Program-made: the position numbers and the translations under genes
Assembly (NCBI GenBank): GCA_022826515.1
Contig: JAJDUT010000112.1
Location: forward strand, 1 to 64,000
Origin: Candidatus Latescibacterota bacterium
GTDB lineage: Bacteria; Latescibacterota; UBA2968; UBA8231
Direction of reading: 5' to 3'
Length of the DNA stretch: 64,000 nt
Shown here: piece after piece, positions 7,441 through 16,900 of the stretch
Layout: each line of letters opens with the position of its first letter
How positions within the stretch are numbered: the stretch's first letter is position 1
The notes under the pieces: model-generated
The model's database searches: none
Seen by the model: the letters and a program-made list of their open reading frames with translations, nothing else
Told to the model about the DNA's origin: nothing

Positions 7441-8451
7441 CTAGATCGCCACCTTCTCCCCCGTCTTCACCGACTCAATTCCCTTCAAACACAACAGCAG
7501 CGAGTTCCGCGCGCTCTGACCACCTATCTCCTGCGACGCCCTGCCTTGCGCGATCGCATTCACGGCTTCCTGCAACTCGCCGACGAAACCGTCCTCACCC
7601 GGCAGTGATGGCGTACTGACTTCGCCGTCCTTGGTCAACAGTTGCGGCGGTTCTCCCCAAGACGAGTTGTACTTGAGCGTGGCCTCCTCAAAGTACACGT
7701 CATAGCCGTGCTCAAAGGGACAGCCCTGTTGCGCCAACCAGCCACCTTCGGCGCTGATGGCCATTGGGCCGTCGTACTGGTAGTGGACGTTGATGTACTC
7801 GACCGTCTCGCCCCGACCAATGTATCCTTGCGCGCTGACCGCCGTGGGCATCCCAAACAAAAACTGTATAAAGTCCGAGTCGTGGATGTGCAGGTCGATT
7901 GCGGGGCCACCGGTGCGTTCTAAGTCTTCTGGTGCCCACCACGCCGGGCGCGAGATGATCCGCTTAAAGTGAGCGGCGAGCACGGGGCCGTGCTCCGCGT
8001 CGGCGACGAGCTGTTTGATCAGCCGGAATTCGGGAAAATACCGCAGCACGTGGGCAACCATAAACTGCCGCTGGTGTTCCTCAGCCGTTGCCACAATTTG
8101 GTCGGCGGCGTCTAGGGCCAATGCAATGGGCTTTTCCAATAGCACGTGCTTGCCCGCAGATAAAGCGCGGATGCTAGTCTCGACGTGCATGTTCGTCGGC
8201 AGACATATATCCACCAAGTCTATCTCCCCATCGGCGAGCAGTTCGTCCAACGTTTCATAGCAGCGTATGCCCGACAAGTCCTGCACGCCCCCGCTGTCGC
8301 CAAAATTGCCCTGAATGTCGTTCCAGTCCCCCGCGCGCTTTTTGGGATCGCGGGAGACGATGGCTGCAACCTGGCCCCCGTTGACTTGGGCCATAGCCTT
8401 GTAGTGGGTCATGCCCATAAAACCGATGCCGACAATGCCGATATTGACCAT
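7441..8451 (-). CDS. Gfo/Idh/MocA family NAD(P)-dependent oxidoreductase
   Basis: A 336-residue enzyme with an N-terminal Rossmann fold (VGIGFMG near residue 7) and the family's EKP signature (LLEKPIAL near residue 103), followed by the alpha/beta C-terminal domain with a DLHIHDSDF motif typical of the active-site face. Members oxidise or reduce sugars, inositols and related polyols at a hydroxyl carbon. The start has an excellent AGGAGGG site. It stands alone, facing away from the metal locus, so the substrate cannot be inferred. Two more relatives lie at 10414-12383. Confidence 0.88.
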   Translation of the reverse strand: MVNIGIVGIGFMGMTHYKAMAQVNGGQVAAIVSRDPKKRAGDWNDIQGNFGDSGGVQDLSGIRCYETLDELLADGEIDLVDICLPTNMHVETSIRALSAGKHVLLEKPIALALDAADQIVATAEEHQRQFMVAHVLRYFPEFRLIKQLVADAEHGPVLAAHFKRIISRPAWWAPEDLERTGGPAIDLHIHDSDFIQFLFGMPTAVSAQGYIGRGETVEYINVHYQYDGPMAISAEGGWLAQQGCPFEHGYDVYFEEATLKYNSSWGEPPQLLTKDGEVSTPSLPGEDGFVGELQEAVNAIAQGRASQEIGGQSARNSLLLCLKGIESVKTGEKVAI

Positions 8452-8615
8452 TATTCCCTCCTTGTGTGGATCTGCTAGGATAGGCTTGAGGGCCGACCGC
8501 TGTCAAGCTGATTGCGGCCCAAGGCGCTTTTGCCGTATATCAGAGGTATCGGCGCTGCTATCGTCATTACCTAATTCAGCGATAGCAGAAGTAGAGAAAG
8601 CCAAGGAGACCGACT

Positions 8616-8870
8616 ATGAGTATCAGGCTCGACTTACCCAAAGAATTGGAACGTGAACTGACAACGGAAGCTACACAAATGGGGGTATCTCTCGCTGAGT
8701 ACGTCTTACGTCTTCTCTCCACTAGGTCGTCTGTTGAGGCTGCGCCAGCCACGGGTGCAGAATTGGTCGCCTATTGGCAGCGCGAGGGGCTCCTTGGCAC
8801 GCGGTCTCGTACCACCGATAGCCAATCGCTCTCCCGTCAACTCCGTCATAAGGCGGAATTCGCCTCCTAG
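8616..8870 (+). CDS. Small ribbon-helix-helix-like protein
   Basis: An 84-residue protein whose first 40 residues (SIRLDLPKELERELTTEA then SLAEYVLRLL) have the beta-strand, helix, helix pattern of Arc/CopG-type antitoxins. The C-terminal part is polar with AELVAYWQREG, as seen in several antitoxins that hold a toxin with a short helix. A GGAG site precedes the ATG. No PIN or RelE-type toxin gene follows: the next gene converges from the minus strand. It is either an orphan antitoxin or a small regulator. Confidence 0.6.
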   Translation: MSIRLDLPKELERELTTEATQMGVSLAEYVLRLLSTRSSVEAAPATGAELVAYWQREGLLGTRSRTTDSQSLSRQLRHKAEFAS

Positions 8871-8876
8871 CCGGTG

Positions 8877-10184
8877 CTACAGGTCGCGCAAGTGCTGTGC
8901 GTAATACAACGGCCAAGTTTCAATTAGACCTTCGCCCTCACCACCAGGACCGCCAATGAGTTTAATGGCGCGCCGCGGCCGATAGCGCTCCACGTAGGAC
9001 CGCAAGCTGCGAGCACGGGTGCGGGTACCACTTTTTACCTCGACAGGGATGACCTCTCCATCGTGGCCGCGATGGAGAAACTCCACTTGGGCGTTGGCCT
9101 GTTCCCAGCCGAACGTGGGGTATGCCACGCGCACACTCAGTTCGTTCTGAACAAAGTTTTCCGCAATGTAGCCCTTGAAGCTGAGGCTCTGTGCCTGCTG
9201 GTCAGCATATCTCAGCCCAAGCATGTAGCCAAGCAACCCCACATCAAATAGGTAGAGCTTGAAAATATTCTGCCGCGCCTGCGCCCATAGCGGGACTTGG
9301 GGTCTTCCCTTAATGGGATAGCACTTCCGCACCAGCTTGGCTGTCTCCAGCCAGTCAATAGGGCCGCGCAACTCTTGGTAGCGCCGCTTCCGCTCGACTA
9401 CATCCCTGAACCTAAAACGCTGCACGGAGTCGTCCTGGCAGGCGGCCAATTGACGCGGTACGCTCGCAAACACTTCATCAATGTGTTGCGCGTGGAGCTT
9501 GCCAGCATACTTGCCAAAGTCGCGTTGGTAGCCCACGATGAGATCGCGGTGAATTTGCCCGACCCGCTCAACTCGCTCGCGGATACTGCCCTCCACAGCA
9601 AACCACTCAGCCACCGCTTCCGGCATACCACCGACGAAGTAGTACGCGAGTAGGAAGAGCCATAGATGTTGGTGAATGGTCTGTCCGCGCCGTTGCGCTC
9701 GAAACGCCTGCAAAAGTCTCGGCTGCTCGGCGGCCATCAGGAATTCCTCAAAGCACAGCGGAAACAGCTCTAACTGCTGGACCTTGCCGACCGGAAACGA
9801 GTCGAGCAGACCGATGTTGGAGCCGGAGGCGCAGACAAACGCTTGGGGGAGATCTTCAGCAAAATACTTGAGCGAATCGACCGCGGCTTGACACTCTCCC
9901 ACCTCGTCGAAGAAAATGAGATCTTGCTCCACATCGATGTCCACATTAAAGCGCAGCTCGATGTTTGATAGCACGACCCGCGGGTCGAGGCTATCGGCGA
10001 ACAACTCCGCCAGCCCCGGCTCCAGCCGGAAATCGAGTCTATGCACTTGGCGGAACTCCTGCGGCCCGAAAAGCTGTTCGATCAGGTAGGTCTTGCCGAC
10101 TTGACGTGCGCCGTCGAGCAATACTGGCTTGCGCTCCGGTTGCCGTTTCCATTCTACCAGATCGTCGATCAATAAGCGTTGCAA
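8877..10184 (-). CDS. AAA-type ATPase with DUF4143 domain
   Basis: About 435 residues. Seen: Walker A GARQVGKT at residues 25-32, a Walker B with FFDEVG, a SGSN sensor-like motif and a C-terminal nuclease-like fold with EVKSGTRTRARSL. This is the common AAA_14/DUF4143 family, of unknown biological role and frequent in mobile or defence-rich regions. The frame can be read from an ATG at 10238, but that codon lies inside a palindrome. I choose TTG at 10184 because AGGAG is spaced correctly and the resulting N-terminus (QRLLIDDLVEWK) matches the usual family start. The next gene upstream runs divergently. Confidence 0.82.
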   Translation of the reverse strand: MQRLLIDDLVEWKRQPERKPVLLDGARQVGKTYLIEQLFGPQEFRQVHRLDFRLEPGLAELFADSLDPRVVLSNIELRFNVDIDVEQDLIFFDEVGECQAAVDSLKYFAEDLPQAFVCASGSNIGLLDSFPVGKVQQLELFPLCFEEFLMAAEQPRLLQAFRAQRRGQTIHQHLWLFLLAYYFVGGMPEAVAEWFAVEGSIRERVERVGQIHRDLIVGYQRDFGKYAGKLHAQHIDEVFASVPRQLAACQDDSVQRFRFRDVVERKRRYQELRGPIDWLETAKLVRKCYPIKGRPQVPLWAQARQNIFKLYLFDVGLLGYMLGLRYADQQAQSLSFKGYIAENFVQNELSVRVAYPTFGWEQANAQVEFLHRGHDGEVIPVEVKSGTRTRARSLRSYVERYRPRRAIKLIGGPGGEGEGLIETWPLYYAQHLRDL

Positions 10185-10214
10185 AGAATCACTCCTATTC
10201 GATGGGGAAGCAGC

Positions 10215-10234
10215 ATTTTTATGAAGATAAAAAT
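10215..10234. repeat. AT-rich palindrome upstream of the DUF4143 ATPase, first copy
   Basis: Eight-base inverted repeat around a GAAG loop. The central TTTTATGAAGATAAAA is repeated 30 bp further on. Sits about 30-50 bp upstream of the inferred TTG start, in a position suited to an operator or a 5' leader hairpin. Confidence 0.65.
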
Positions 10235-10244
10235 ACAATAAATA

Positions 10245-10268
10245 GCACTTTTATGAAGATAAAAGTGC
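10245..10268. repeat. Palindrome upstream of the DUF4143 ATPase, second copy
   Basis: Ten-base inverted repeat (GCACTTTTAT and its complement) around the same GAAG centre as the first copy. A third half-site GCACTTTTTTT follows at 10278. The pair looks like tandem operators or leader hairpins; no T-run makes it a simple terminator for either neighbour. Confidence 0.65.
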
Positions 10269-10413
10269 GAATTCCGAGCACTTTTTTTAGGAAAAGCAGG
10301 TACTTACCCACCAAACTCCACTAACCACTAAGCGTCCTTTTGGCGTCCATCCGCAGGGCTATTATACTATCTCGCGTTCAGTGCGTCTCTATATACCAAC
10401 GAGGAACCATCCC

Positions 10414-11550
10414 ATGCCCGCTGAAACCTACGGTATTCTGCTGGTCAGCTTCAGCAAACACAGCCACCAGCAGCACTTCATCTCCTTGTATCAGGCCCAT
10501 CCCCGCCTGCGCATCATCGGCGTCGCCGACTATCCCGACATCGACCCGGACTTGCGCGCCTACAATCAGCAATGGGCTGGCCAACTCGGCGTGCCTTACT
10601 CAGAGAACATAGACGAGTCCATCAACGACCCAGCCGTCGATATCGTCAGCGTCGGCTGCGAGATCGAACGGCGGTCCGCACTCATCATCCACGCCGCCGA
10701 AGCTGGCAAGCACCTGTGGATCGACAAGTTTCCCGGAGCCACCCTCGCCGAATCCGAAGCGTCCGCCGCCGCAGTCGAGCGCACCGGCGTCCGAGCGATC
10801 ATCCCCGGCTACGCCTACGGCACCCTCGCCCAGCACACCCGCCAAGTCCTCGCCAGCGGCGATTTGGGCACTCTGCTCGGCGTCCACGTCGATGTAATGT
10901 TCGGCAAGGGCTGGCCGCGCCCGATAACTCAACGCCGCGCCTTCGTCGCACCCAGTGGCCGGTGGAAATACCCCGATATCAAAAGAGAATTGCTAACTGT
11001 AGGAGCATACGCCGTCGGCCTCATCCAAGAATGCCTCGGCCCCATCCGCCACGTCGTTGGCCACGCCGGGGCCTTCTTCTTCCCCGAACACGGCACCCAC
11101 GGCTGCGACGATTTTGGCACCCTGACCATGACTGATGCCGACGGCCGCGTGGCAACCTTGTGCGGCGGTCGCATTGGCACGGCCTCCCATCCCCAAGGCG
11201 GACCATCGCGCGCGTACCTAATCGGCACCCGCCAGAGTGCCACCATCGACGCGAAAAGACCAGCGTTGGACGCTTATCTGCGCGACTACAGCACCGGCTA
11301 CGACTATCAGCCCGACCCTCAGGATCCCATGCAGTGGCACGGAGGCCCACCCGTCCCAACCGCCGCCCTATCCGAGGACACAGCGGGCCTAGCAGCCGGG
11401 CTCGACGATTTGGTCGCCGCTATCGACGACGACCGCCCGACCCGCTACGGCGTGCGCCAAGCGCGGGATTTGATGGAAATTATTCTCGCTGGCTACCGCG
11501 CCGTCGAGTGCAACGCGGCCGTTGACCTGCCGCTGGAGCAAGAGCTATGA
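10414..11550 (+). CDS. Gfo/Idh/MocA-related oxidoreductase
   Basis: A protein of 378 residues with an N-terminal nucleotide-binding region less canonical than usual (ILLVSFSKHSHQQHF in place of a clean GxGxxG), a conserved 'HLWIDKFPGATLAESEA' stretch standing in for the EKP motif, and a C-terminal domain with repeated aromatic and His residues (HGCDDFGTLTMTD). The GTG at 10381 is in frame, but the ATG at 10414 has a GAGGA site. It overlaps the next gene by four bases (ATGA), so the two are translationally coupled. The missing glycine-rich motif makes catalytic activity uncertain. Confidence 0.75.
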   Translation: MPAETYGILLVSFSKHSHQQHFISLYQAHPRLRIIGVADYPDIDPDLRAYNQQWAGQLGVPYSENIDESINDPAVDIVSVGCEIERRSALIIHAAEAGKHLWIDKFPGATLAESEASAAAVERTGVRAIIPGYAYGTLAQHTRQVLASGDLGTLLGVHVDVMFGKGWPRPITQRRAFVAPSGRWKYPDIKRELLTVGAYAVGLIQECLGPIRHVVGHAGAFFFPEHGTHGCDDFGTLTMTDADGRVATLCGGRIGTASHPQGGPSRAYLIGTRQSATIDAKRPALDAYLRDYSTGYDYQPDPQDPMQWHGGPPVPTAALSEDTAGLAAGLDDLVAAIDDDRPTRYGVRQARDLMEIILAGYRAVECNAAVDLPLEQEL

Positions 11551-12383
11551 CTATCGCCCTCAGCGCCCATCCCGCCCTCAACCCACTCGTCGACCAACTC
11601 GCCGCTGCCTTGCCGATCAAAGGTTTGTACTATCCAGCGCGTCGGCACCCAGACACTGCCCTGCCCTTTTTCAGCGACTTGCTAGCCATGCTCCAAGCAA
11701 CCAGCCCCCGCGTCTGCGCCTTCCTCTCGCCGTATGCAGACCTTCACAATGACGTCCACACCTGCCTCCAAGCCGGCGTCGCCGTCCTTTGTGCCGGGCC
11801 AGTACCTAAGGCTGACCAGCCCATCGCCAGTGGCGGCGTCCATCGCGGGTCGCCCCTGTTTGCCAAGGCACTACAGAAGCGGCGCGATCCTTCTTTTGCC
11901 GAGCCGGTCTATCTGCGCCTCGTAGCCGGTGTCCAAGAGCCGGGATTGCTACCGGCGTGGTGGGCTGCCTGTGGCCAGCTAGCTCTTGCCAGCGACCTGC
12001 TGGGCGAAAGCCCTGCCCAGGTACATCTTTGCGCCAACCGCCACGGCCGAGCCTACCAAGTAGTGCTGACCGCCACGGCTCCCAGCGGTGCGTCGATTCA
12101 GCTAGTCGTCGCCCCTCAGTCAGCGCTCGCCGAGTTGACCTTGCTGGGCCGGGGCGGCGTAATCTCGTCCAGTGCCGTGCACAGTGGAATTGCCCTAGCC
12201 GGCACCAAGGGAACCCACGTCGTACCCGACGCAGCAACTCCACCTGCGGAACTAGCGTGGTTGCGTGATTTCTTGGAAAAAGAGAATTCGCCGAGCGAGC
12301 ATTCAGGTGATTCTAGCCAAGCCCTGCTCAGCGGCCTACGGCGAGCGCTGAGGACGAGCCAACCGGTTTTGGTCAATCTCTAG
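11547..12383 (+). CDS. Divergent Gfo/Idh/MocA-like protein, probably the partner of the upstream gene
   Basis: A protein of 278 residues, coupled to the previous gene by an ATGA overlap. I recognise only a weak likeness to the NAD-binding half of Gfo/Idh/MocA enzymes: a strand-helix start and 'HNDVHTCLQAGVAVLCAGP', which mimics the 'H.....AL.AGKHVL.EKP' motif with a missing Glu-Lys. No active-site His/Lys pair is evident. It may be a non-catalytic subunit of the upstream oxidoreductase. Function is otherwise unknown. Confidence 0.55.
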   Translation: MTIALSAHPALNPLVDQLAAALPIKGLYYPARRHPDTALPFFSDLLAMLQATSPRVCAFLSPYADLHNDVHTCLQAGVAVLCAGPVPKADQPIASGGVHRGSPLFAKALQKRRDPSFAEPVYLRLVAGVQEPGLLPAWWAACGQLALASDLLGESPAQVHLCANRHGRAYQVVLTATAPSGASIQLVVAPQSALAELTLLGRGGVISSSAVHSGIALAGTKGTHVVPDAATPPAELAWLRDFLEKENSPSEHSGDSSQALLSGLRRALRTSQPVLVNL

Positions 12384-12466
12384 TACAGATAGTAACCGAT
12401 CAGAAATGATCCAAACTAAGGGGTAATCAGCTAGCTAGGGAGACACCGCAACAAGGGAAATCAATT

Positions 12467-13202
12467 ATGAACAACAACTATGAGTATGTTAGAATGCCCC
12501 TCACACGGTTGATTGCCCGAGAGCTCATCATAGAGGAATTCTCGGGTAAAATTGCTGAGAGGCAGAAGATCATTGACACCATAGTCAAAATTCACCGCGA
12601 TCGAGGAGGCTCACCACCGCGAGGCCAAGCTGTTGGCGTTTTCAAGAAGACGCTAGCCGATATGAAGTTAGAAGGAAAAGCTGAAAATCCTTCCATAGGA
12701 ATATGGCGAATCAGCTCAAACTCCGACTCCCTTGAAACAAGGACTGTCGAAAGCGTCGAACCACCTCAGGTATCCGATGAGGAAGAAATTATCCAAAACG
12801 ACCAACCCGATTCTCCCGAAGAAAAGACCGTGGGATCTGGAAAAGGTTCGGTTTATCTCTACTACTATCCCGCTTATCGGCAGTTGGCAAAATTGAGAGG
12901 AGAATCTTCTTGGCCATGCAAAATTGGCAAAAGTGAGCACGACCCAGCCATCAGAGTTGAATCACAAGCGGCTACAGCGATGCCAGAGAAGCCCAAAATC
13001 GCGCTTCGTATCCAACAAGCCGCTTGAACTGGAGAAGGCAATACACAAACTTTTGGCCAAGGACGGCAAGCAAATGAAAGGGGCTCCAGGCGCAGAGTGG
13101 TTTGTCACTAGCCCAAGCGAAGTAGAAGAAATTCACGCCATTCTTCTACCCCTAACCTCCGGTGACCAACAGGATGATGCAGCAGACGATAATTCCACAT
13201 AA
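12467..13202 (+). pseudogene. Frameshifted MUG113/GIY-YIG-like gene
   Basis: Two overlapping frames (12467-13027 and 12924-13202) together make one protein. The N-terminal 75 residues look like a winged-helix domain; after an acidic linker the first frame gives YLYYYPAYRQ, WPCKIGKS and RV, and the second frame supplies ELEKAIHKLL and GAEWF, which are the later conserved parts of the MUG113/T5orf172 branch of GIY-YIG nucleases. Removing one base near 13011-13014 joins them as ALRINKPLELEKAIH. This is a broken gene, an assembly error or, less likely, a programmed shift. Base composition is clearly more AT-rich than the neighbours, which suggests transfer. A VapBC-type pair follows. Confidence 0.65.
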
Positions 13203-13258
13203 ATTGCGTCGTGCGGACGATAGAAAATAGTCCAGTCAATCGCACTTCGGCTCTTGAG

Positions 13259-13648
13259 CTACACCGCTGCCCTAATGCCTGTCTGCACGAAATCGTCGCC
13301 TTTGAACAGCAGAGGTAGCTGACGAGTCGTAGCCAACCCGTACGAAAAGGTATCGCCGAAGTTTAGACTGGCCGGGTGGCGGCGTTTGCCGAAACCCTGA
13401 TAAGCTCTAACGGCAGCCCATAGTTGCGTCTCGTCCAGCGGCGTCAGGCGGATAAAAGGCCGCTTTAGAAACTGAACGGCGGATTGGTAGAAGGCATCGC
13501 CTTTCCCCATTGCGACGATCATAAGTTCGACGGCGGTAGCCGTAGATACCAGCACCTCCCCGTCGTTTAGCATCGCATCGAGAAATTCCTGATGCTCCTG
13601 TTCCTTCAGCAGTATGGCCATTAGCGCAGAGGTATCGGCTACCATCAT
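13259..13648 (-). CDS. PIN-domain toxin, VapC type
   Basis: A 129-residue PIN ribonuclease-like protein. The frame is open upstream to 13687, but the start MMVADTSA at 13648 overlaps the antitoxin stop (ATGATG/TGA). Acidic residues are placed as in VapC: D5 in VADTSAL, E in TAVELM, and D in NFGDTFSYGLA, followed by PLLFKGDDF near the C-terminus. VapC toxins cleave tRNA or rRNA and are held by a VapB partner, here the gene directly upstream. The pair is transcribed as a unit. Chromosomal toxin-antitoxin module, intact by sequence. Confidence 0.88.
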   Translation of the reverse strand: MMVADTSALMAILLKEQEHQEFLDAMLNDGEVLVSTATAVELMIVAMGKGDAFYQSAVQFLKRPFIRLTPLDETQLWAAVRAYQGFGKRRHPASLNFGDTFSYGLATTRQLPLLFKGDDFVQTGIRAAV

Positions 13649-13938
13649 TTCGGCAGCCCTTGCTCGTCGTATAGCTCCTCTTGCCAAACTTTGGACGGCG
13701 GATGGTCGTCATCGTAAGGATATTTCTCACGCAACTGACGACCGACTTCCAGCCAATGCGCCTTCTCCTCGGTGATTTCTTCCGGCGTCATCTTACGCCT
13801 CAATGGAGGAACTTTTGCGTCCAAGTCATCCAAGGCCATTTTCAGCACCCGCTCGTGAGCATCGGGGTCAGTAAGAGCCAACCGTTCCGCCAAGGCCTCG
13901 ATTTGGGCCTCCATTTCTGGTTTCAGAGTCGTAGACAT
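13645..13938 (-). CDS. VapB-like antitoxin
   Basis: A 97-residue protein. The N-terminus (EAQIEALAERLALTDPDAHERVL) is a helix pair with the look of an Rv0623/PSK-type VapB antitoxin, the C-terminus is charged and likely disordered until bound (EKYPYDDDHPPSKVWQEELYDEQG), and the gene precedes a PIN toxin with a four-base overlap. Its ATG has a weak AGAGGT site. The pair lies between the frameshifted nuclease-like gene and a metabolic gene, typical for a mobile module. The DNA-binding N-terminal fold is shorter than usual, so operator binding is uncertain. Confidence 0.75.
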   Translation of the reverse strand: MSTTLKPEMEAQIEALAERLALTDPDAHERVLKMALDDLDAKVPPLRRKMTPEEITEEKAHWLEVGRQLREKYPYDDDHPPSKVWQEELYDEQGLPK

Positions 13939-13953
13939 AGAGTACCTCTTCTC

Positions 13954-16900
13954 CTATTCTAATGAGCGAAACTCCGCTAACAAGCGCTCGGCTCGCTGCT
14001 TAGCTTGGGCAGCCGACGCCTCTTTTACGTGCTCGTATCCGCGAATGCCGTCCGGCAATTCGGCGATTTCCACGGCGAGCCCATAGTTTTCTTCGGCCAG
14101 CACCGGCAAGACCTCTTCGATCAACCCGCAGTACCAGCCAATCAGTTCGCGTTCCAAGCGCCGCGCCTCCGTGCGTCCGAAAATGTCGAAGGCGGTTCCG
14201 CGCAACCCCTTGAGCCGGCTCAGCAGCACCAGCGCCGGACGCAGGCCCTTGCCAAAGCCGATCTTGCCCTTGAGCAAGCGCCGCATCGTAGGCGGATGCA
14301 ATTGCCGGACGATTTTCACCTCCCCATCGAACAGGGCACGCATCCGCTCCTCGCTGCCGTTGCGCGTCGCCAACCGCGCGACCTCGTATTCGTCCTTGTA
14401 CGCCATCAGCTTGTACAGGCCCCGCATCACCGCCCGCGTAAACTTCAAGCCCTGCAACAAGCCCCGATCTACTTCCCACACTTGGCGCACAAACCCCAAG
14501 TAGCGCTGGGCATAGGCGACGTCCTGATACGCGCACAACTCGGCCAGCCGCACCCCCAACTCCTTCTGCCCCTCTGCATTCAAATCCGCTAACGCAGCCA
14601 AACCCTCGTCGAGCAGCGCCCGAGCAGCCGCGTCATGCGCCAGCCGCTCCTTTACCTCGGCCAGCATTTGGTCCGCGGACACCTGCTGAGTCCCCAACGC
14701 CCGCTCCACCCGTGCCGGATCAGCCACGGCCAAGCGCCCCCAGCGGAAAGCCTGGATATTGTTCTCCACGGCCTGCGCATTTAGGACAATAGCTTGTTCA
14801 ATAGAGGCCGCTTGTAGGGGCAGCACCCCGGCCTGATACGCAGCCCCCAACAGGAGCATGTTGGCGAAAATCGTATCCGAGAACAGCCGTTCGGCCAACC
14901 AGTAGGTATCGAGATAGATGTTGTCCTTGCTCGTGCAGCAGTCAATCAGGGCACGCAGTTGGGCCGCCTCGGGAAAGGGCTGCATGCGCGGGTTGCGATT
15001 CATCTCCGCATTGGCGATTTCAGCGGTGCTGACGAAGGCGCGGGTGCGCTCGGGCGCGGCGTATTTGAGGTTGTCCGGCTCGGACGCCCGCAGCAGATCA
15101 AACCCCAAGTACAGATCGACTTCCCCGGGGAAGAGACGGTTGAACACGGGCTGCTCAGCGGCGCTTATCACCATCGGCGCTTCAACCGGCCCGCCCTTTT
15201 GCGCCAAGCCGGTGTTGTTGGACAAATACACGTATTTGCCCTCCATCATAGCCGCGTACGCAATGAGATGAGAAATCGTCACCACGCCCGTCCCGCCTCG
15301 CCCCATGGCGAAGATCGAGTACGGCCTCTCCAGCGGGCACTCCGGCGGCTCTGGCAGTTCATCCAAAGGATCTGGGCGGCGGCGGCGCAAGCGCGTCCCC
15401 TTGGCCGGCTTGACCACGGCAAAGGATGGGCACTCACCGTCGATGCACAGCCCGTCTTGGGCGCACTGGGCCTGCCGCACCTGCGTCTTGTCGCCGAACT
15501 CGGTCGCCACGCTGTAGAGCGCGGCGCAGCCTTCGGACTGGGCATAACAGTCGCCGCAGCCCTCGCAAATATCCTCGTCAATGACCACGTACTCGTCGGG
15601 CGTCAAACCCTGACGGCGACGGCGACGGCCCTTCTCGGTGGCGCACTCCTTGTCGAGGATGATCACCGTGGTCCCGGCAATTTCCTTAAACTGCTCAAGC
15701 GCTTCGGCGTGGCGCTCCAAGCCGAACACCTCGATCCGCTCCCCATCCAAGTGGCGATAGCGCGCAGCATCCTCGCTGACGATCCCCACCTTCACTACCC
15801 CCAGCCCCAAAAGCTCCTGCACAACATCCGACACCGGCCGCTGTCCCCCGGGCGTCTGCCCGCCAGTGAGTGCGACCGCCCCGTTAAAAAGCAGCAGGAA
15901 GGTAATGTTCACTTCACCTTGGACGCAGCTTTGGATCGCGCCGCGGCCGCTGTGAAAATAGCTCCCGTCGCCCAAGTATTGGTAGATGTGCTGATTGCCG
16001 TTGAAGGGTGCCCAACCGCTGTAAATGGACCCACCAGCCCCCATGGTGGGAATGTAGAGGACGCCGGAATCGTAGGCTTCAATCGCCCGGATGGAGGAGC
16101 AGCCAATGGCCCCTCCCGGCTTTTCGCGCAAGTCGCGGAAGGTGTTGTACGGACAACCGCCGCAGGACATGGGCGTGACGCGGGGCACAGCCGGATAGGT
16201 GCGGTCGAGCACGCGCCGCAGCTCGGCAAGGCGCTCGGGGGCCGCCCCCAGACGTGGCCCGAGCTTGAGCGCCAATTCCTCGGGATCGACTTCGCCGTGC
16301 GCCGGGATCAGCGGCTGCCCGTCCTCGTCCCACTGGCCGTACACGGCCTCCACATCCATTCCCCACAGCGCGGCTTTGACGCCCTCTTCGACAAAAGGGC
16401 CCGGTTCCTCAACTACGTAGATGTGCCGCAGTCCACGGGCGAATGCGCGCACAATCTCGTAGTCGAGCGGATAGCTCATCTCGAGGTGCAACACCGGCAC
16501 GCGCAGCCCCAAGTAGGAGAGGGCCTGCCGCACGTCCGCGTAGCTTTTACCCACAGCCACGATGCCGACCCCGCCGCCCGCATCCGCATCCACTATGCGG
16601 TTGAGGTCGTTGGCGCGGACATACGCTTCCACCAGCGGCCACTTTTCCTCCACCAGTTGCTGCTGCATGGGCAACGCGCCCGTAGCCATGACGATCTGGT
16701 TAAATCGCTTGGCAAAGGGGCGCTCGGGCAAGGCGATGTCGGGCCGCACACCAGCCAAATCAACCGTGCTCGCGCCATCGCACACCGGCGTTGCCAGCTT
16801 GAGTGAGGTTACCACGCCAGCGTGGCGCGACAGAGCGACCGCGTGCAGCCCCAAGCGAATGACGTCTTCGATGCTGGCCGGATAGAAAATCGGCACCATG

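Noticed and set aside
14959..16806. A 615-codon open frame on the plus strand
   Set aside because: It is opposite the indolepyruvate oxidoreductase gene, has the composition of a reverse-frame shadow in GC-rich DNA and matches no protein family.
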